This document shows positions 1 to 7,393 of a stretch of DNA of 64,000 nt, one piece after another; the stretch's first letter is position 1; the number at the start of each line of letters is the position of its first letter. A model generated the notes under the pieces. That model was given only the letters and a program-made list of their open reading frames with translations. It was not told where the DNA came from and made no database searches. The position numbers were made by a program, and so were the translations under genes. The DNA lies in contig OZ220082.1 of NCBI GenBank assembly GCA_964291475.2, positions 1 to 64,000 of the forward strand. Reading direction: 5' to 3'. The stretch comes from DAOUKH01 sp964291475. Its GTDB lineage: Bacteria; Chloroflexota; Dehalococcoidia; SHYB01.

Positions 1-13
1 GCATGAGAGGGCC

Positions 14-575
14 CTCATCTCAATCTTCTCCCGGGGGAGAAGAGGCCCGGAGGGGGCCCCTCATCTCAATCTTCTCCCGGGGGAGAAGAGGCCCGGAGGG
101 GCCCCTCATCTCAATCTTCTCCCAGGGGGAGAAGAGGCCCGGAGGGGGGCCCCTCATCTCAATCTTCTCCCGGGGGGAGAAGAGGCCCGGTGGGAACCCT
201 CATCTCAGTCTTCTCCCGGGGGGAGAAGAGGCCCGGTGGGAACCCTCATCTCAATCTTCTCCCAGGGGGAGAAGAGGCCCGGAGGGGACCCTCATCTCAA
301 TCTTCTCCCAGGGGGAGAAGAGGCCCGGTGGGGGGACCCTCATCTCAATCTTCTCCCAGGGGGAGAAGAGGCCCGGAGGGGGGACCCTCATCTCAATCTT
401 CTCCCAGGGGGAGAAGAGGCCCGGAGGGAACCCTCATCTCAATCTTCTCCCAGGGGAGAAGAGGCCCGGTGGGAACCCTCATCTCAATCTTCTCCCAGGG
501 GGAGAAGAGGCCCGGTGGGGGGGGCCCTCATCTCAATCTTCTCCCGGGGGGAGAAGAGGTGGGAGGGGACCGGAG
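14..575 (+). repeat. Tandem array of twelve ~46-bp hairpin units (R1)
   Basis: Twelve units begin with CTCATCTCAATCTTCTCCC (one has CTCAGTC) at 14, 60, 105, 153, 199, 245, 291, 339, 387, 433, 478 and 527, so the period is 45-49 bp. Each unit holds the inverted repeat CTTCTCCC/GGGAGAAG around a short C/G core and ends in a variable G-rich tail, which accounts for the period changes. There is no unique spacer between units, so this is not CRISPR. Reading frames across it are open only because of the repeat composition. Single copies of the same unit recur at 5281-5370 and 25372-25410. It precedes no gene on this strand and looks like an expanded dispersed element. Confidence 0.9.
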
Positions 576-644
576 AGAGGAGAGGTTGATCGCGGTGCCC
601 CCCCTTTGGGGGGGTTGGGGGGGCCGTCTGCGGGTTAACGCAGG

Positions 645-672
645 AAGCGCCCCGCCGGGTGGCGGGGCGCTT
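645..672 (-). terminator. 12-bp perfect stem hairpin after the collagen-like gene
   Basis: AAGCGCCCCGCC at 645-656 pairs perfectly with GGCGGGGCGCTT at 661-672 around a 4-nt loop. It lies 30 bp beyond the stop codon of the minus-strand gene at 703-1590. No strong U-run follows on the minus strand, so intrinsic termination is inferred from stem strength and position. Confidence 0.6.
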
Positions 673-702
673 CTTTGCGTCCTTGGATCAGGCCGCGTGG
701 GC

Positions 703-1590
703 TTAGCTGCGCTGCGACATCATCACGCTGGCGCCGGCGGCTACTGCCGCGACGATGGCGATGATGAGAGCAATGACAGCGAGCACTGCGCTGGCGTCTT
801 CGCCGTCGGCGCCGTTGGTGCCCGGAGGTCCTTGGGCGCCTTGCGCGCCTTGCGGACCCTCGATGCCCTGCGGGCCTTCGGGACCGGTGTTACCGGTCTG
901 GCCGCGCGGGCCGGCGACGCCGTCTGCGCCGTCAGCACCCGGAGGTCCGGCTTCGCCATCGGGGCCCTGGGGACCCTGGCCGCCGGTCGCGCCGCGCGGG
1001 CCGGCAGGCCCGGCGTCACCGTCTGCGCCATCCGCGCCGTCTGCGCCGTCCGCGCCGTCCGCGCCATCCGTGCCGTTACGGCCCGGCGGACCCTGAGCAC
1101 CGCGCAACTGCGCGCGCATGTCGTTGACGATCTCGGTGACGATCGCCTCGAGCGCCGGACGGCTGATGTCGCCGCCTGCGCCCGGAGGCTGCGCATCCGA
1201 GTCGATGTTCTGCATGGTGACCTGGTTGGGGGTTACCGTCACCGTCACCGCGCCCGCCGCCGGGACCCACATCTCATCCGTGAGGCCTCCGCCGGTCAGC
1301 GCCTGCAGACTCACCGTCGCACCTTGAAGCGGGTCGCCGGAGGTCAGGCTGATGTCGATCCGGTACTGGTTCGCCATCAGGCCGCCGGCGCCCGTCGCTG
1401 CTCTTGCCACTTCGTTCCCGTCCGCATCCACCACGCGTACGTGCGTCCCCGATGGGGCCGCTTCGCCACTGAAGGTCACGTACCCGGTCAGCACGGCGAC
1501 GCCTTGCGCCGACACCGTGAGCGCCGAGCCCATGAGGGCCACCAGCAGCGCGATCGCAGTAAGGACGCCTGCGAGTCGGAGCTTTGTCAT
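703..1590 (-). CDS. Secreted collagen-like (Gly-X-Y) protein with C-terminal membrane anchor
   Basis: 295 aa. An N-terminal signal peptide (hydrophobic stretch LTAIALLVALMGSAL, likely cut near SAQG) is followed by a ~130-residue region with beta-rich character. About 34 Gly-X-Y triplets follow (roughly residues 165-265, rich in GADG, GPQG and GPPG), then a C-terminal hydrophobic segment (AVIALIIAIVAAVAAG) ending in a few polar residues. The architecture fits a cell-surface collagen-like filament or stalk protein anchored by its C-terminus. The start has a good ribosome-binding site (AGGAG about 8 nt upstream on the minus strand). It lies 75 bp downstream of the IPT-type secreted protein on the same strand, so both may be co-expressed surface components. 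The binding partner is unknown. Confidence 0.85.
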   Translation of the reverse strand: MTKLRLAGVLTAIALLVALMGSALTVSAQGVAVLTGYVTFSGEAAPSGTHVRVVDADGNEVARAATGAGGLMANQYRIDISLTSGDPLQGATVSLQALTGGGLTDEMWVPAAGAVTVTVTPNQVTMQNIDSDAQPPGAGGDISRPALEAIVTEIVNDMRAQLRGAQGPPGRNGTDGADGADGADGADGADGDAGPAGPRGATGGQGPQGPDGEAGPPGADGADGVAGPRGQTGNTGPEGPQGIEGPQGAQGAQGPPGTNGADGEDASAVLAVIALIIAIVAAVAAGASVMMSQRS

Positions 1591-1618
1591 GAGCTTCTCC
1601 TCTTCTTTCTGCGGTTAT

Positions 1619-1645
1619 GGCCCTCCCGGCGGCGCCGGGAGGGCC
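1619..1645 (-). terminator. 12-bp stem hairpin between the two surface genes
   Basis: GGCCCTCCCGGC at 1619-1630 and GCCGGGAGGGCC at 1634-1645 form a perfect stem with a 3-nt loop. It sits between the stop of the IPT-type gene (1666) and the start of the collagen-like gene (1590). There is no U-run. It may attenuate read-through into the downstream gene. Confidence 0.5.
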
Positions 1646-1665
1646 TCCGCGTCCTTATCTGCTTG

Positions 1666-4536
1666 CTATTCGACTACCTCGATGGAGACCACCGAGCCGA
1701 GGGCGAAGAAGGTCGGCGTGTCCGCCGCCACATCCACCGCCGCTTGGCCGCTCACCGCGACGCGCGCGTCGGCGTTGAGCGTGAGGATCAGCACACCGTT
1801 GGGCTCGACGTTCACCAGCGTGTTGCCGGCGAGGCCGGGCACGAAGGCGCCGAAGCTGGTGCCGCCCGGAGGCGCAGCCGCCGCGAGGGTCAGGATGCCG
1901 CGCGAGGTGAGCGCCTGGAAGGCGGTCTCGGCCGGCACCACGTTACCCACCGTGGAGCTGAGGATCCGGATCGGCGCCGTGGCCGTGAAGGCCGGGCTCG
2001 TGCGCACCGTGATGGTGTACGCGCCGGGGTTCAGGGCCGGCATGAGGACTTCAGCGCTGAAGTCGCCAATGCCGTCCGTCAGCGGGTTGGGCGTGGGCGC
2101 CTGGTTCTGCTGGCCGACGTTGATCGTGCCAACGTTGGAGTAGGCGCTGAAGCCCGTGCCGGTGAGGCTGATGGTCTCGCCCGGCCGCGCCTCGCTCGTG
2201 GAGAGCGTGATGCTCGGGCCGGGGATGGTGAAGGAGGTGGTCCCTTCGATGCTGGCCACCTTGGCCTTGATGACCACCGCGCCCGGAGCCAGCGAGCCGC
2301 CGCGCGGCGCCGCCGGGACCGTCAGGGTCACCGTGAAGTTACCGCTGACGTCCGTCGCCGGGGCGGGGACGGGCAGCGCGTTCGCGTCGCCGAAGAACAG
2401 CTCCGCGAGGTTCGTCTGCGCCGGGAAGCCCTGGCCGGAGACGGTGATGACCGTGCCCGTGGAGGCCGAGTCCGGGCTGACCGAGATCACGCCCGTCGGC
2501 ACCCGCAGGGACGCCGTCGCCGTCTGGTTCTCGGCGAAGCCGCCGGTCTGGTCGGTGTCGGGGGTGTCCCCGCCGCCGTTGTTGTCCGTGGCCTTCACCG
2601 TGATGCTGGAGACGCCCACGCTGGTCGGCACCTGGATGGCGCCGGTGAACTCACCCGAAGAGCTGACCGGGAACGGCCCGAAGACCGCGCTGCTGATCGG
2701 CACTCCCGCGGAGTCCTCCAAGTTGAGCGTGACCTGCGAGTTCACCGTGCCCCGCGTGGTGACGCCGAAGCCGGAGCCTACGACATCGACCGTGGAGCCG
2801 GGGTTCGACGTGCTCGGGCTCAGCGTGATCGAGCGCGCCTGGATGGAGAAGCCGGACGAGGTCGCCGCGCGGCCCGCCGCGTCGTTCGCGTCCACCGCGC
2901 GCCACGTCTTGCTGCCCTTGGAGACGGTGTCGTCGTTGAAGGGCACCTTGCCGGTGTAGAGGAAGGTCCCGTCCGTGTTCACCGCGATGTTGTCCGCGAT
3001 CGACTCGCCGGCTAGGGTCAGGTTGACCCGGGTGATGCCGCCGAAGCCGGCGCCCGTCACGGTGACGGCCTGGCCGGGCACCGTCGACGAGGGCGACACG
3101 GTCAGCGTCCGGCTCACGATGGTGATCAGGAAGCTCACCGTCTGCGTCACCGTCACGTCCGCAGCCTCGTCGATGGTGCCGGTGCCCTGGTCGTCTTGCA
3201 TGTTGCTCGAGACCATGCGGGTACCGGTGACGGCGACCCGCTTGGTGCCCGTGCCTTCGTTCTGCGCGATGACCAGGTTGTACTTGCTGCCGTCCGGTTC
3301 GAGGGTCCGATCCTGGCCCGCGATCGTCGCCGAGAACGTGCTGTCCGCGGCGAAGTCGGTCAGCGTGATGCTGAGCTTCGAGCCGAGCGAAACCTCGGTC
3401 GAGGCCGGCGTCGCCGACGCCTTCTGCGAGTAGGCGCTGGAGCTGATCGTCACGCCGGTGCCGAGGTCGAGGACCTGGACGACACCGCCGCCGGCCGTGC
3501 CGGAACTCGCCACGAAGCTGCCGTTCAGCGCGCCCGACGAATCGACGGTGTAGGTGCCGCCGGTGCCGGCCGTGCTCGGCGCAGCGTCGTCGTCGTCGTT
3601 GCAGGCCCGGTCCATCTCTTGGTCTGCAGCGGCGGCGGTCTGGCTGGTGCCGAGTGCGGTAAGGGGCGCGTCTTCACTACACACAAACGTATCACTACCA
3701 TCATCACCCACGTACGCCCGGGCGATGATGCCTTTGTCGATGTCGTCCTGGGACAACTGGATGCCGTCCATCTCGTCGTCGGCATCCGCAGGCAACGGTA
3801 CCGGCCTGATGACGGTGGCACCGTCTAAGTCGACCGTTCGGGGCGTCGGGGGATCAGTGACCGCCGACAAGCTGGGAATCAAGTCAGCGGGGTCTTCGCT
3901 AGTCGGGTCATCTTCCAGGGCCATGACGAAGTCCGAGACGCCCCGGATGCCGTCGTTGTAGAGGCTGATCGAGCCGCTGGTGCCCGGGGAGAAGCCGCCG
4001 CCGGTGACGGTGACCGTCCCGTTCCGGCTCTGGCTGCCCGGGCTGATGCTCAGGTACTGCGTGATGGCGTACCCGTCGCTCTCAAACCCGTTCACCTCCA
4101 CCGTCGCCGCGGCGGTCGGCGTGTTCGCGTTCCTCAGGCCCGCCGAGCTGGAGATGACGACCCTGACCGGGTTTGCAATCGGCGTGAAGAACGAGATCGT
4201 GCTGCCCGAGACCGTCGGCGCGACCGTCAACAGCGCGGCGGCGTCGCTTGCATCGGCCACACTGATGTCGGTGCGGTCGATGGTCGAAGGCACCTGGGCG
4301 TTGTTGAACTTCAACTCGACCTTGTGCACGTTCTGCGTGTAGGCGCCGCCCGTCATCGCAATCACGAACTCCGCCGTTGCGCCCGCGCGCGTCGTGCTCG
4401 GAGTAACGGTCACGGCGGTCGGGGCCGTCTGGCCGACGACCTTCGTCGGCATGAGAGAACCTACCATGGCCGCCACGAGGGCGGCGACCAAGAAGAATCT
4501 TAGGAATCGGGAGGTTGCGTGTTTCATAATGAACAC
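1666..4536 (-). CDS. Large secreted protein with repeated IPT/TIG-like beta-sandwich domains
   Basis: 956 aa starting at GTG 4536, chosen because AAGGAG lies 5 nt upstream. An internal ATG at 4527 is further from that site. The N-terminus is a typical signal peptide (basic residues, then FFLVAALVAAMVGSL, cut near VVGQ). At least five segments repeat the pattern (I/L)xxSPSSxxPGxxVxVxGxGF, for example LTVSPSSTVPGQAVTVTGAG and ITLSPSTSNPGSTVDVVGSG. These match the immunoglobulin-like IPT/TIG fold seen in extracellular and adhesive proteins. A Thr/Ser/Asp-rich region with several Cys residues lies between the first and second repeats. There is no C-terminal anchor, so the protein is probably secreted or held by partners. 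It is followed by the collagen-like gene, suggesting a joint envelope function. The ligand is unknown. Confidence 0.85.
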   Translation of the reverse strand: MFIMKHATSRFLRFFLVAALVAAMVGSLMPTKVVGQTAPTAVTVTPSTTRAGATAEFVIAMTGGAYTQNVHKVELKFNNAQVPSTIDRTDISVADASDAAALLTVAPTVSGSTISFFTPIANPVRVVISSSAGLRNANTPTAAATVEVNGFESDGYAITQYLSISPGSQSRNGTVTVTGGGFSPGTSGSISLYNDGIRGVSDFVMALEDDPTSEDPADLIPSLSAVTDPPTPRTVDLDGATVIRPVPLPADADDEMDGIQLSQDDIDKGIIARAYVGDDGSDTFVCSEDAPLTALGTSQTAAAADQEMDRACNDDDDAAPSTAGTGGTYTVDSSGALNGSFVASSGTAGGGVVQVLDLGTGVTISSSAYSQKASATPASTEVSLGSKLSITLTDFAADSTFSATIAGQDRTLEPDGSKYNLVIAQNEGTGTKRVAVTGTRMVSSNMQDDQGTGTIDEAADVTVTQTVSFLITIVSRTLTVSPSSTVPGQAVTVTGAGFGGITRVNLTLAGESIADNIAVNTDGTFLYTGKVPFNDDTVSKGSKTWRAVDANDAAGRAATSSGFSIQARSITLSPSTSNPGSTVDVVGSGFGVTTRGTVNSQVTLNLEDSAGVPISSAVFGPFPVSSSGEFTGAIQVPTSVGVSSITVKATDNNGGGDTPDTDQTGGFAENQTATASLRVPTGVISVSPDSASTGTVITVSGQGFPAQTNLAELFFGDANALPVPAPATDVSGNFTVTLTVPAAPRGGSLAPGAVVIKAKVASIEGTTSFTIPGPSITLSTSEARPGETISLTGTGFSAYSNVGTINVGQQNQAPTPNPLTDGIGDFSAEVLMPALNPGAYTITVRTSPAFTATAPIRILSSTVGNVVPAETAFQALTSRGILTLAAAAPPGGTSFGAFVPGLAGNTLVNVEPNGVLILTLNADARVAVSGQAAVDVAADTPTFFALGSVVSIEVVE

Positions 4537-5188
4537 TCTTGCTCCTTTCGTACGTTTGTCTCAGGTTGCTTCATAGAGAAGAAGCCACGAGGGCCTTTCC
4601 CGGCCCGTGCGCCTGAGCGCTTACCCATCGGTCCAAGGATCCGGCTTCCCGCGGCATCGTGGAGCCATCGCAACCTCCTTTTTGCGGACTTCGCCCATTT
4701 CGTGCAGTGTCATCGGAACATCTCCGCGTCGGGAGCGAGTCTACGTATGGAATCGGTGAAATCGACATAAAGCCAGGAGTGGTCTTTCGGCTACTCAGGT
4801 TATATGAAGTGTCAAGCCGTTGGAAGATACAGGAAACGCGTGTCGGGCATACCTCGCCCCACACACATCCATTATGGACTCCTGTGCGTACGTGTCAACC
4901 CGTTCCGCAACGAGATTTCGGGAATTGGCGTGCGGGCGGGCGGGCACGGGAAAAAAGAAAGCGGGGGTCATGGCGCGTGAGGGGTTATGTGAAGAGGTCG
5001 GCGGCATGGAAGGATATGGCCCCGCTGAGGCGAGACTACATAAGAGTAGCATAGGAAGTGCGGGAAATGCAAGAAGGGGCGAAAAATTGGTCAAGATAGG
5101 TTCAGAAACCAGTTTTGAACGGGTATAGAAACACCTTAAGCCTCTCCCCCGCCGGGGGAGACTGAGAGAGGGCAGGCGGGGCGGCAAG

Positions 5189-5218
5189 TTGGTGAACGTT
5201 GGTGAACGTTGGTGAACG
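5189..5218 (+). repeat. Three perfect copies of TTGGTGAACG
   Basis: The decamer TTGGTGAACG occurs three times head to tail, and degenerate forms (GGTGAGCG) continue to about 5255. It could be an iteron-like protein-binding array or simple slippage. Nothing nearby identifies a function. Confidence 0.85.
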
Positions 5219-5280
5219 CGCGCCGGGGTCGGGGTGGTGAGCGTTTGGTGAGCGTGGGTGGGGGTGGGGGGGGGGGTCTT

Positions 5281-5370
5281 GCCTCTTCTCCCCACGGGAG
5301 AAGATTGAGATGAGGGGCCGGCGGGGAGGTCCCCCCTCTTCTCCCCCCGGGAGAAGATTGAGATGAGGGG
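5281..5370 (-). repeat. Two inverted copies of the R1 hairpin element
   Basis: CTCTTCTCCCC..GGGAGAAG followed by ATTGAGATGAGGGG occurs twice (about 5283-5317 and 5336-5370). This is the reverse complement of the unit that makes the array at 14-575. Confidence 0.85.
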
Positions 5371-5470
5371 CCCCGTCATCAACCGCCAACCGCGACGAAC
5401 GCGCACCCCCCACTCCCCGCCCTCACCCCAACCCTCTCCCAGCGGGAGAGGGGGGAAGACCCCACCGCCC

Positions 5471-5794
5471 CGGCCCTCTCTCTCATCTCCCCCTCGGGGG
5501 GAGAGGCCGGACGCCGGAGGCCGCCTCCCCTCCCCTGTAGGGGCGATTCACGAATCGCCCGCCCTCATCCGCCGCCGGTGGTGATCGAAGGAAGACCGCC
5601 GCGCCCCGCCCCGGCCCTCTCTCTCATCTCCCCCTCAGGGGGAGAGGCCAGACCCCCGGGAGGCCGCCTCCCCTCCCCTGTAGGGGCGATTCACGAATCG
5701 CCCGCCCTCATCCACCGCCGGTGGCCATCGAAGGAAGACCGCCGCGCCCCGCCCCGGCCCTCTCTCTCATCTCCCCCTCAGGGGGAGAGGCCGG
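5471..5794 (+). repeat. Alternating R2/R3 hairpin elements
   Basis: Three copies of R2 (CTCTCTCATCTCCCCCTC plus an inverted GGGGGAGAGGCCGG half) lie at 5471-5510, 5612-5650 and 5755-5794. Between them are two copies of R3, whose core is the palindrome GGGCGATTCACGAATCGCCC (5541-5560 and 5684-5703), preceded by CTCCCCTGTAG. The R2-R3 pair repeats with a period near 143 bp, so it behaves as a composite unit. More copies occur at 6548-6815 and 7257-7345. Confidence 0.9.
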
Positions 5795-5864
5795 ACGCCG
5801 GAGGCCGAGCCTCCCTCTTAAACCTCTCCCCCTCTGGGGGAGATTGAGAGAGGGTAGCCCCCCC

Positions 5865-6545
5865 TTAGGGGGGGTTGGGGGGGCCGTCGCCCACGTGGGC
5901 GAGGAGCCAGTCGGCGAGCGTGGGGCGGAGGTCGGGGGCGCACTCGGTGAGGGAGTGGCCGGCGCCGGGGTAGAGGAGGAGCTGCTTGGGCTCCGACGCC
6001 CAGTCGTAGATCTGCTGGGAGCAGGCGGCGGGGAGGCGGGTGTCGTCCTCGCCGTGGACGAGGAGGAGGGAGCGGGGGGCGAGGCGGGCGGCGCCGGTGG
6101 CGCCGTAGGTCTGGCTGCTGAGGGCGGCGACGGCGACGACGATGGGGCTGAGTCCGCCGGCGGCGATGACGACGGCGCCGCCGAAGGAATGCCCGACGAG
6201 GGCGACCCTCCGCGCGCCAAGGCCCTTGAGCATGGAGACGCCGGCGAGGGTGTCGAGGACGCATTCGGCGAGCTCGCCGGGGCGCCGGTAGTCGAGGCGG
6301 AGGGAGCTGACGCCGCGCGGGGCGAGGTCGCGGGCGAGGTGGGCGTAGAGGCCGCCGGCGGGGCCGTCGAGGCCGCCGCGGGCGCCGGAGACCCAGACGA
6401 CTGCGCCGTCGGCGCCTTCGTGGGGGTGGAAGATGGCGGGGATGGGCCCGCGCGAGGTGTCGATGTCGACGGCGAGGGTGCCGTCGGGGTGGGGGTCGGC
6501 GGCCACGCGGCGTATTTCGAGGTTGAGGTCGGGGGTGTCGGCCAT
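5865..6545 (-). CDS. Alpha/beta hydrolase (dienelactone-hydrolase-like)
   Basis: 226 aa from ATG 6545, chosen because GGAGGAG lies just upstream. An earlier in-frame start would read into an R3 repeat. The nucleophile elbow is GHSFGG (Ser), preceded by a strand ending RRVALVGH. The acid is in HGEDDTRLP (Asp) and the catalytic His in GAGHSL, in the order expected for a serine hydrolase. The length fits small DLH-like esterases. The last residues (DGPPNPP) are encoded by a G-rich repeat, so the original C-terminus may have been altered by repeat insertion. The gene is flanked on both sides by hairpin elements and is probably transcribed alone. The substrate cannot be named. Confidence 0.85.
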   Translation of the reverse strand: MADTPDLNLEIRRVAADPHPDGTLAVDIDTSRGPIPAIFHPHEGADGAVVWVSGARGGLDGPAGGLYAHLARDLAPRGVSSLRLDYRRPGELAECVLDTLAGVSMLKGLGARRVALVGHSFGGAVVIAAGGLSPIVVAVAALSSQTYGATGAARLAPRSLLLVHGEDDTRLPAACSQQIYDWASEPKQLLLYPGAGHSLTECAPDLRPTLADWLLAHVGDGPPNPP

Positions 6546-6547
6546 GT

Positions 6548-6815
6548 CTCCTCCCCTGTAGGGGCGATTCACGAATCGCCCGCCCTCATCCACCGCAGGC
6601 GGCCATCGAAGGAAGACCGCCGCGCCCCGCCCCGGCCCTCTCTCTCATCTCCCCCTCAGGGGGAGAGGCCGGAGGGGGACCGCCTCTCCTCCCCTGTAGG
6701 GGCGATTCGTGAATCGCCCGCCCTCATCCACCGCCGGCGGCCATCGAAGGGGACCGCCGCGCCCCCGCCCCCGGCCCTCTCTCTCATCTCCCCCTCAGGG
6801 GGAGAGGCCGGAGGG
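6548..6815 (+). repeat. R3-R2-R3-R2 hairpin cluster
   Basis: R3 cores lie at 6562-6581 and 6700-6719, the second with loop GT instead of AC. R2 copies lie at 6633-6672 and 6772-6811. The linker CATCGAAGG and the run of CCGCCGCGCCCC between R3 and R2 are also conserved. The first R3 lies directly against the ribosome-binding site of the hydrolase gene. Confidence 0.88.
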
Positions 6816-6901
6816 GCGGGAGGCCGAGCCTCCCCTCTTAAGCCTCCCTCCCTTTGGGAGGGACTGAGGGCGGGCACTCGTGGGGGGAGGTCCGGACGGG
6901 A

Positions 6902-6941
6902 CCCGCCCTCTCATCCCGCCCAAGGGGCGGGAGGCCAGACC
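6902..6941 (+). repeat. R5 hairpin (CCCGCCC..GGGCGGG)
   Basis: CCCGCCCTCTCATCCCGCCC, then AAG, then GGGCGGGAGGCC. The same element is at 27386-27418. The inverted CCCGCC/GGCGGG arms resemble a short bidirectional terminator. Confidence 0.75.
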
Positions 6942-6973
6942 CCCCGGAGGCCGGAGGGGAGGGGGCTCACAGC

Positions 6974-7165
6974 TCAAGCCAACCGGATCAGCTTGGGGCG
7001 CGGCATGGTGTCGTCGAAGTAGCAGTCGACGGCTTCTTTGACGTTGCGGCGAAGATCTTCCAGGGAATCGCCCTCGGTGTGGATGCCGTGTCCGAGTGCG
7101 CTGGCGGTGTAGCCGCCGTCGACCTCATCCTCGCTGACTTCGAAAATGATCTCCGTCTCAGACAT
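6974..7165 (-). CDS. HicB-like small protein (UPF0150 fold)
   Basis: 63 aa. The residues FEVSEDEVDGGYTASALGHG, then IHTEGDSLEDLRRNVKEAVD and a following CYFDD, match the small HicB/UPF0150 fold, in which a partial RNase-H-like beta sheet is followed by a helix. HicB proteins are antitoxins of the mRNA interferase HicA. GGGAGGAG upstream of ATG 7165 supports the start. No HicA (double-stranded-RNA-binding-like, ~60-80 aa) was found on either side, and there is no DNA-binding C-terminal domain. It is therefore a solitary HicB-like protein, possibly regulatory or a remnant of a toxin-antitoxin pair. Confidence 0.8.
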   Translation of the reverse strand: MSETEIIFEVSEDEVDGGYTASALGHGIHTEGDSLEDLRRNVKEAVDCYFDDTMPRPKLIRLA

Positions 7166-7256
7166 CGGCTCCTCCCACGGGGTCGCGTGGTTTTCCCGCT
7201 AGACCGCTACTTTACGCCCTCGCCGCCGCCGTGTGTAGCCGGGCCGCGCCCCGCCC

Positions 7257-7345
7257 CGGCCCTCTCTCTCATCTCCCCCTCGGGGGGAGAGGCCGGAGGG
7301 GGGAGGGACCGCCCCTCCCCTGTAGGGGCGATTCACGAATCGCCC
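7257..7345 (+). repeat. R2 and R3 hairpin elements
   Basis: One R2 copy at 7257-7295 is followed by an R3 copy with core palindrome at 7326-7345. They fill the gap between the HicB-like gene and the aminotransferase. Confidence 0.88.
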
Positions 7346-7393
7346 GCCCTCATCCACCACCGGCGGTTGGGGGGGCCGTCTCCGCCGCCCCCG

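Larger units (their letters stand above)
4537..5864. other. Long gene-free stretch: possible leader plus hairpin repeats
   Basis: I see no supportable protein gene here. The part next to the IPT gene (4540-4800) has lower GC and small hairpins: GGGCC/GGCCC within 4591-4605 and GCGC/GCGC within 4609-4620. It could be a structured 5' leader of that minus-strand gene. From 5137 onward the DNA is made of dispersed hairpin repeats, described separately. Open frames across the repeats translate to low-complexity Pro/Arg/Ser strings. Confidence 0.7.

Noticed and set aside
14..575. CRISPR array
   Set aside because: Units follow each other directly with no unique spacers, only G-tail length changes, and no cas genes are present.
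190..3015. Long plus-strand open frame (941 codons) across the repeats and the two surface genes
   Set aside because: Its translation is Arg/Ala-rich low complexity. It exists because of the high GC and codon bias of the minus-strand surface genes, which have signal peptides and domain motifs.
4560..4760. Cyclic-di-GMP or cobalamin riboswitch
   Set aside because: Checked by eye for the conserved GEMM-I and B12-box strings. They are not present, so no riboswitch is claimed.
4571..4864. Small minus-strand coding region upstream of the IPT gene
   Set aside because: No ribosome-binding site or recognisable fold, and a mixed composition. A leader RNA is as likely.
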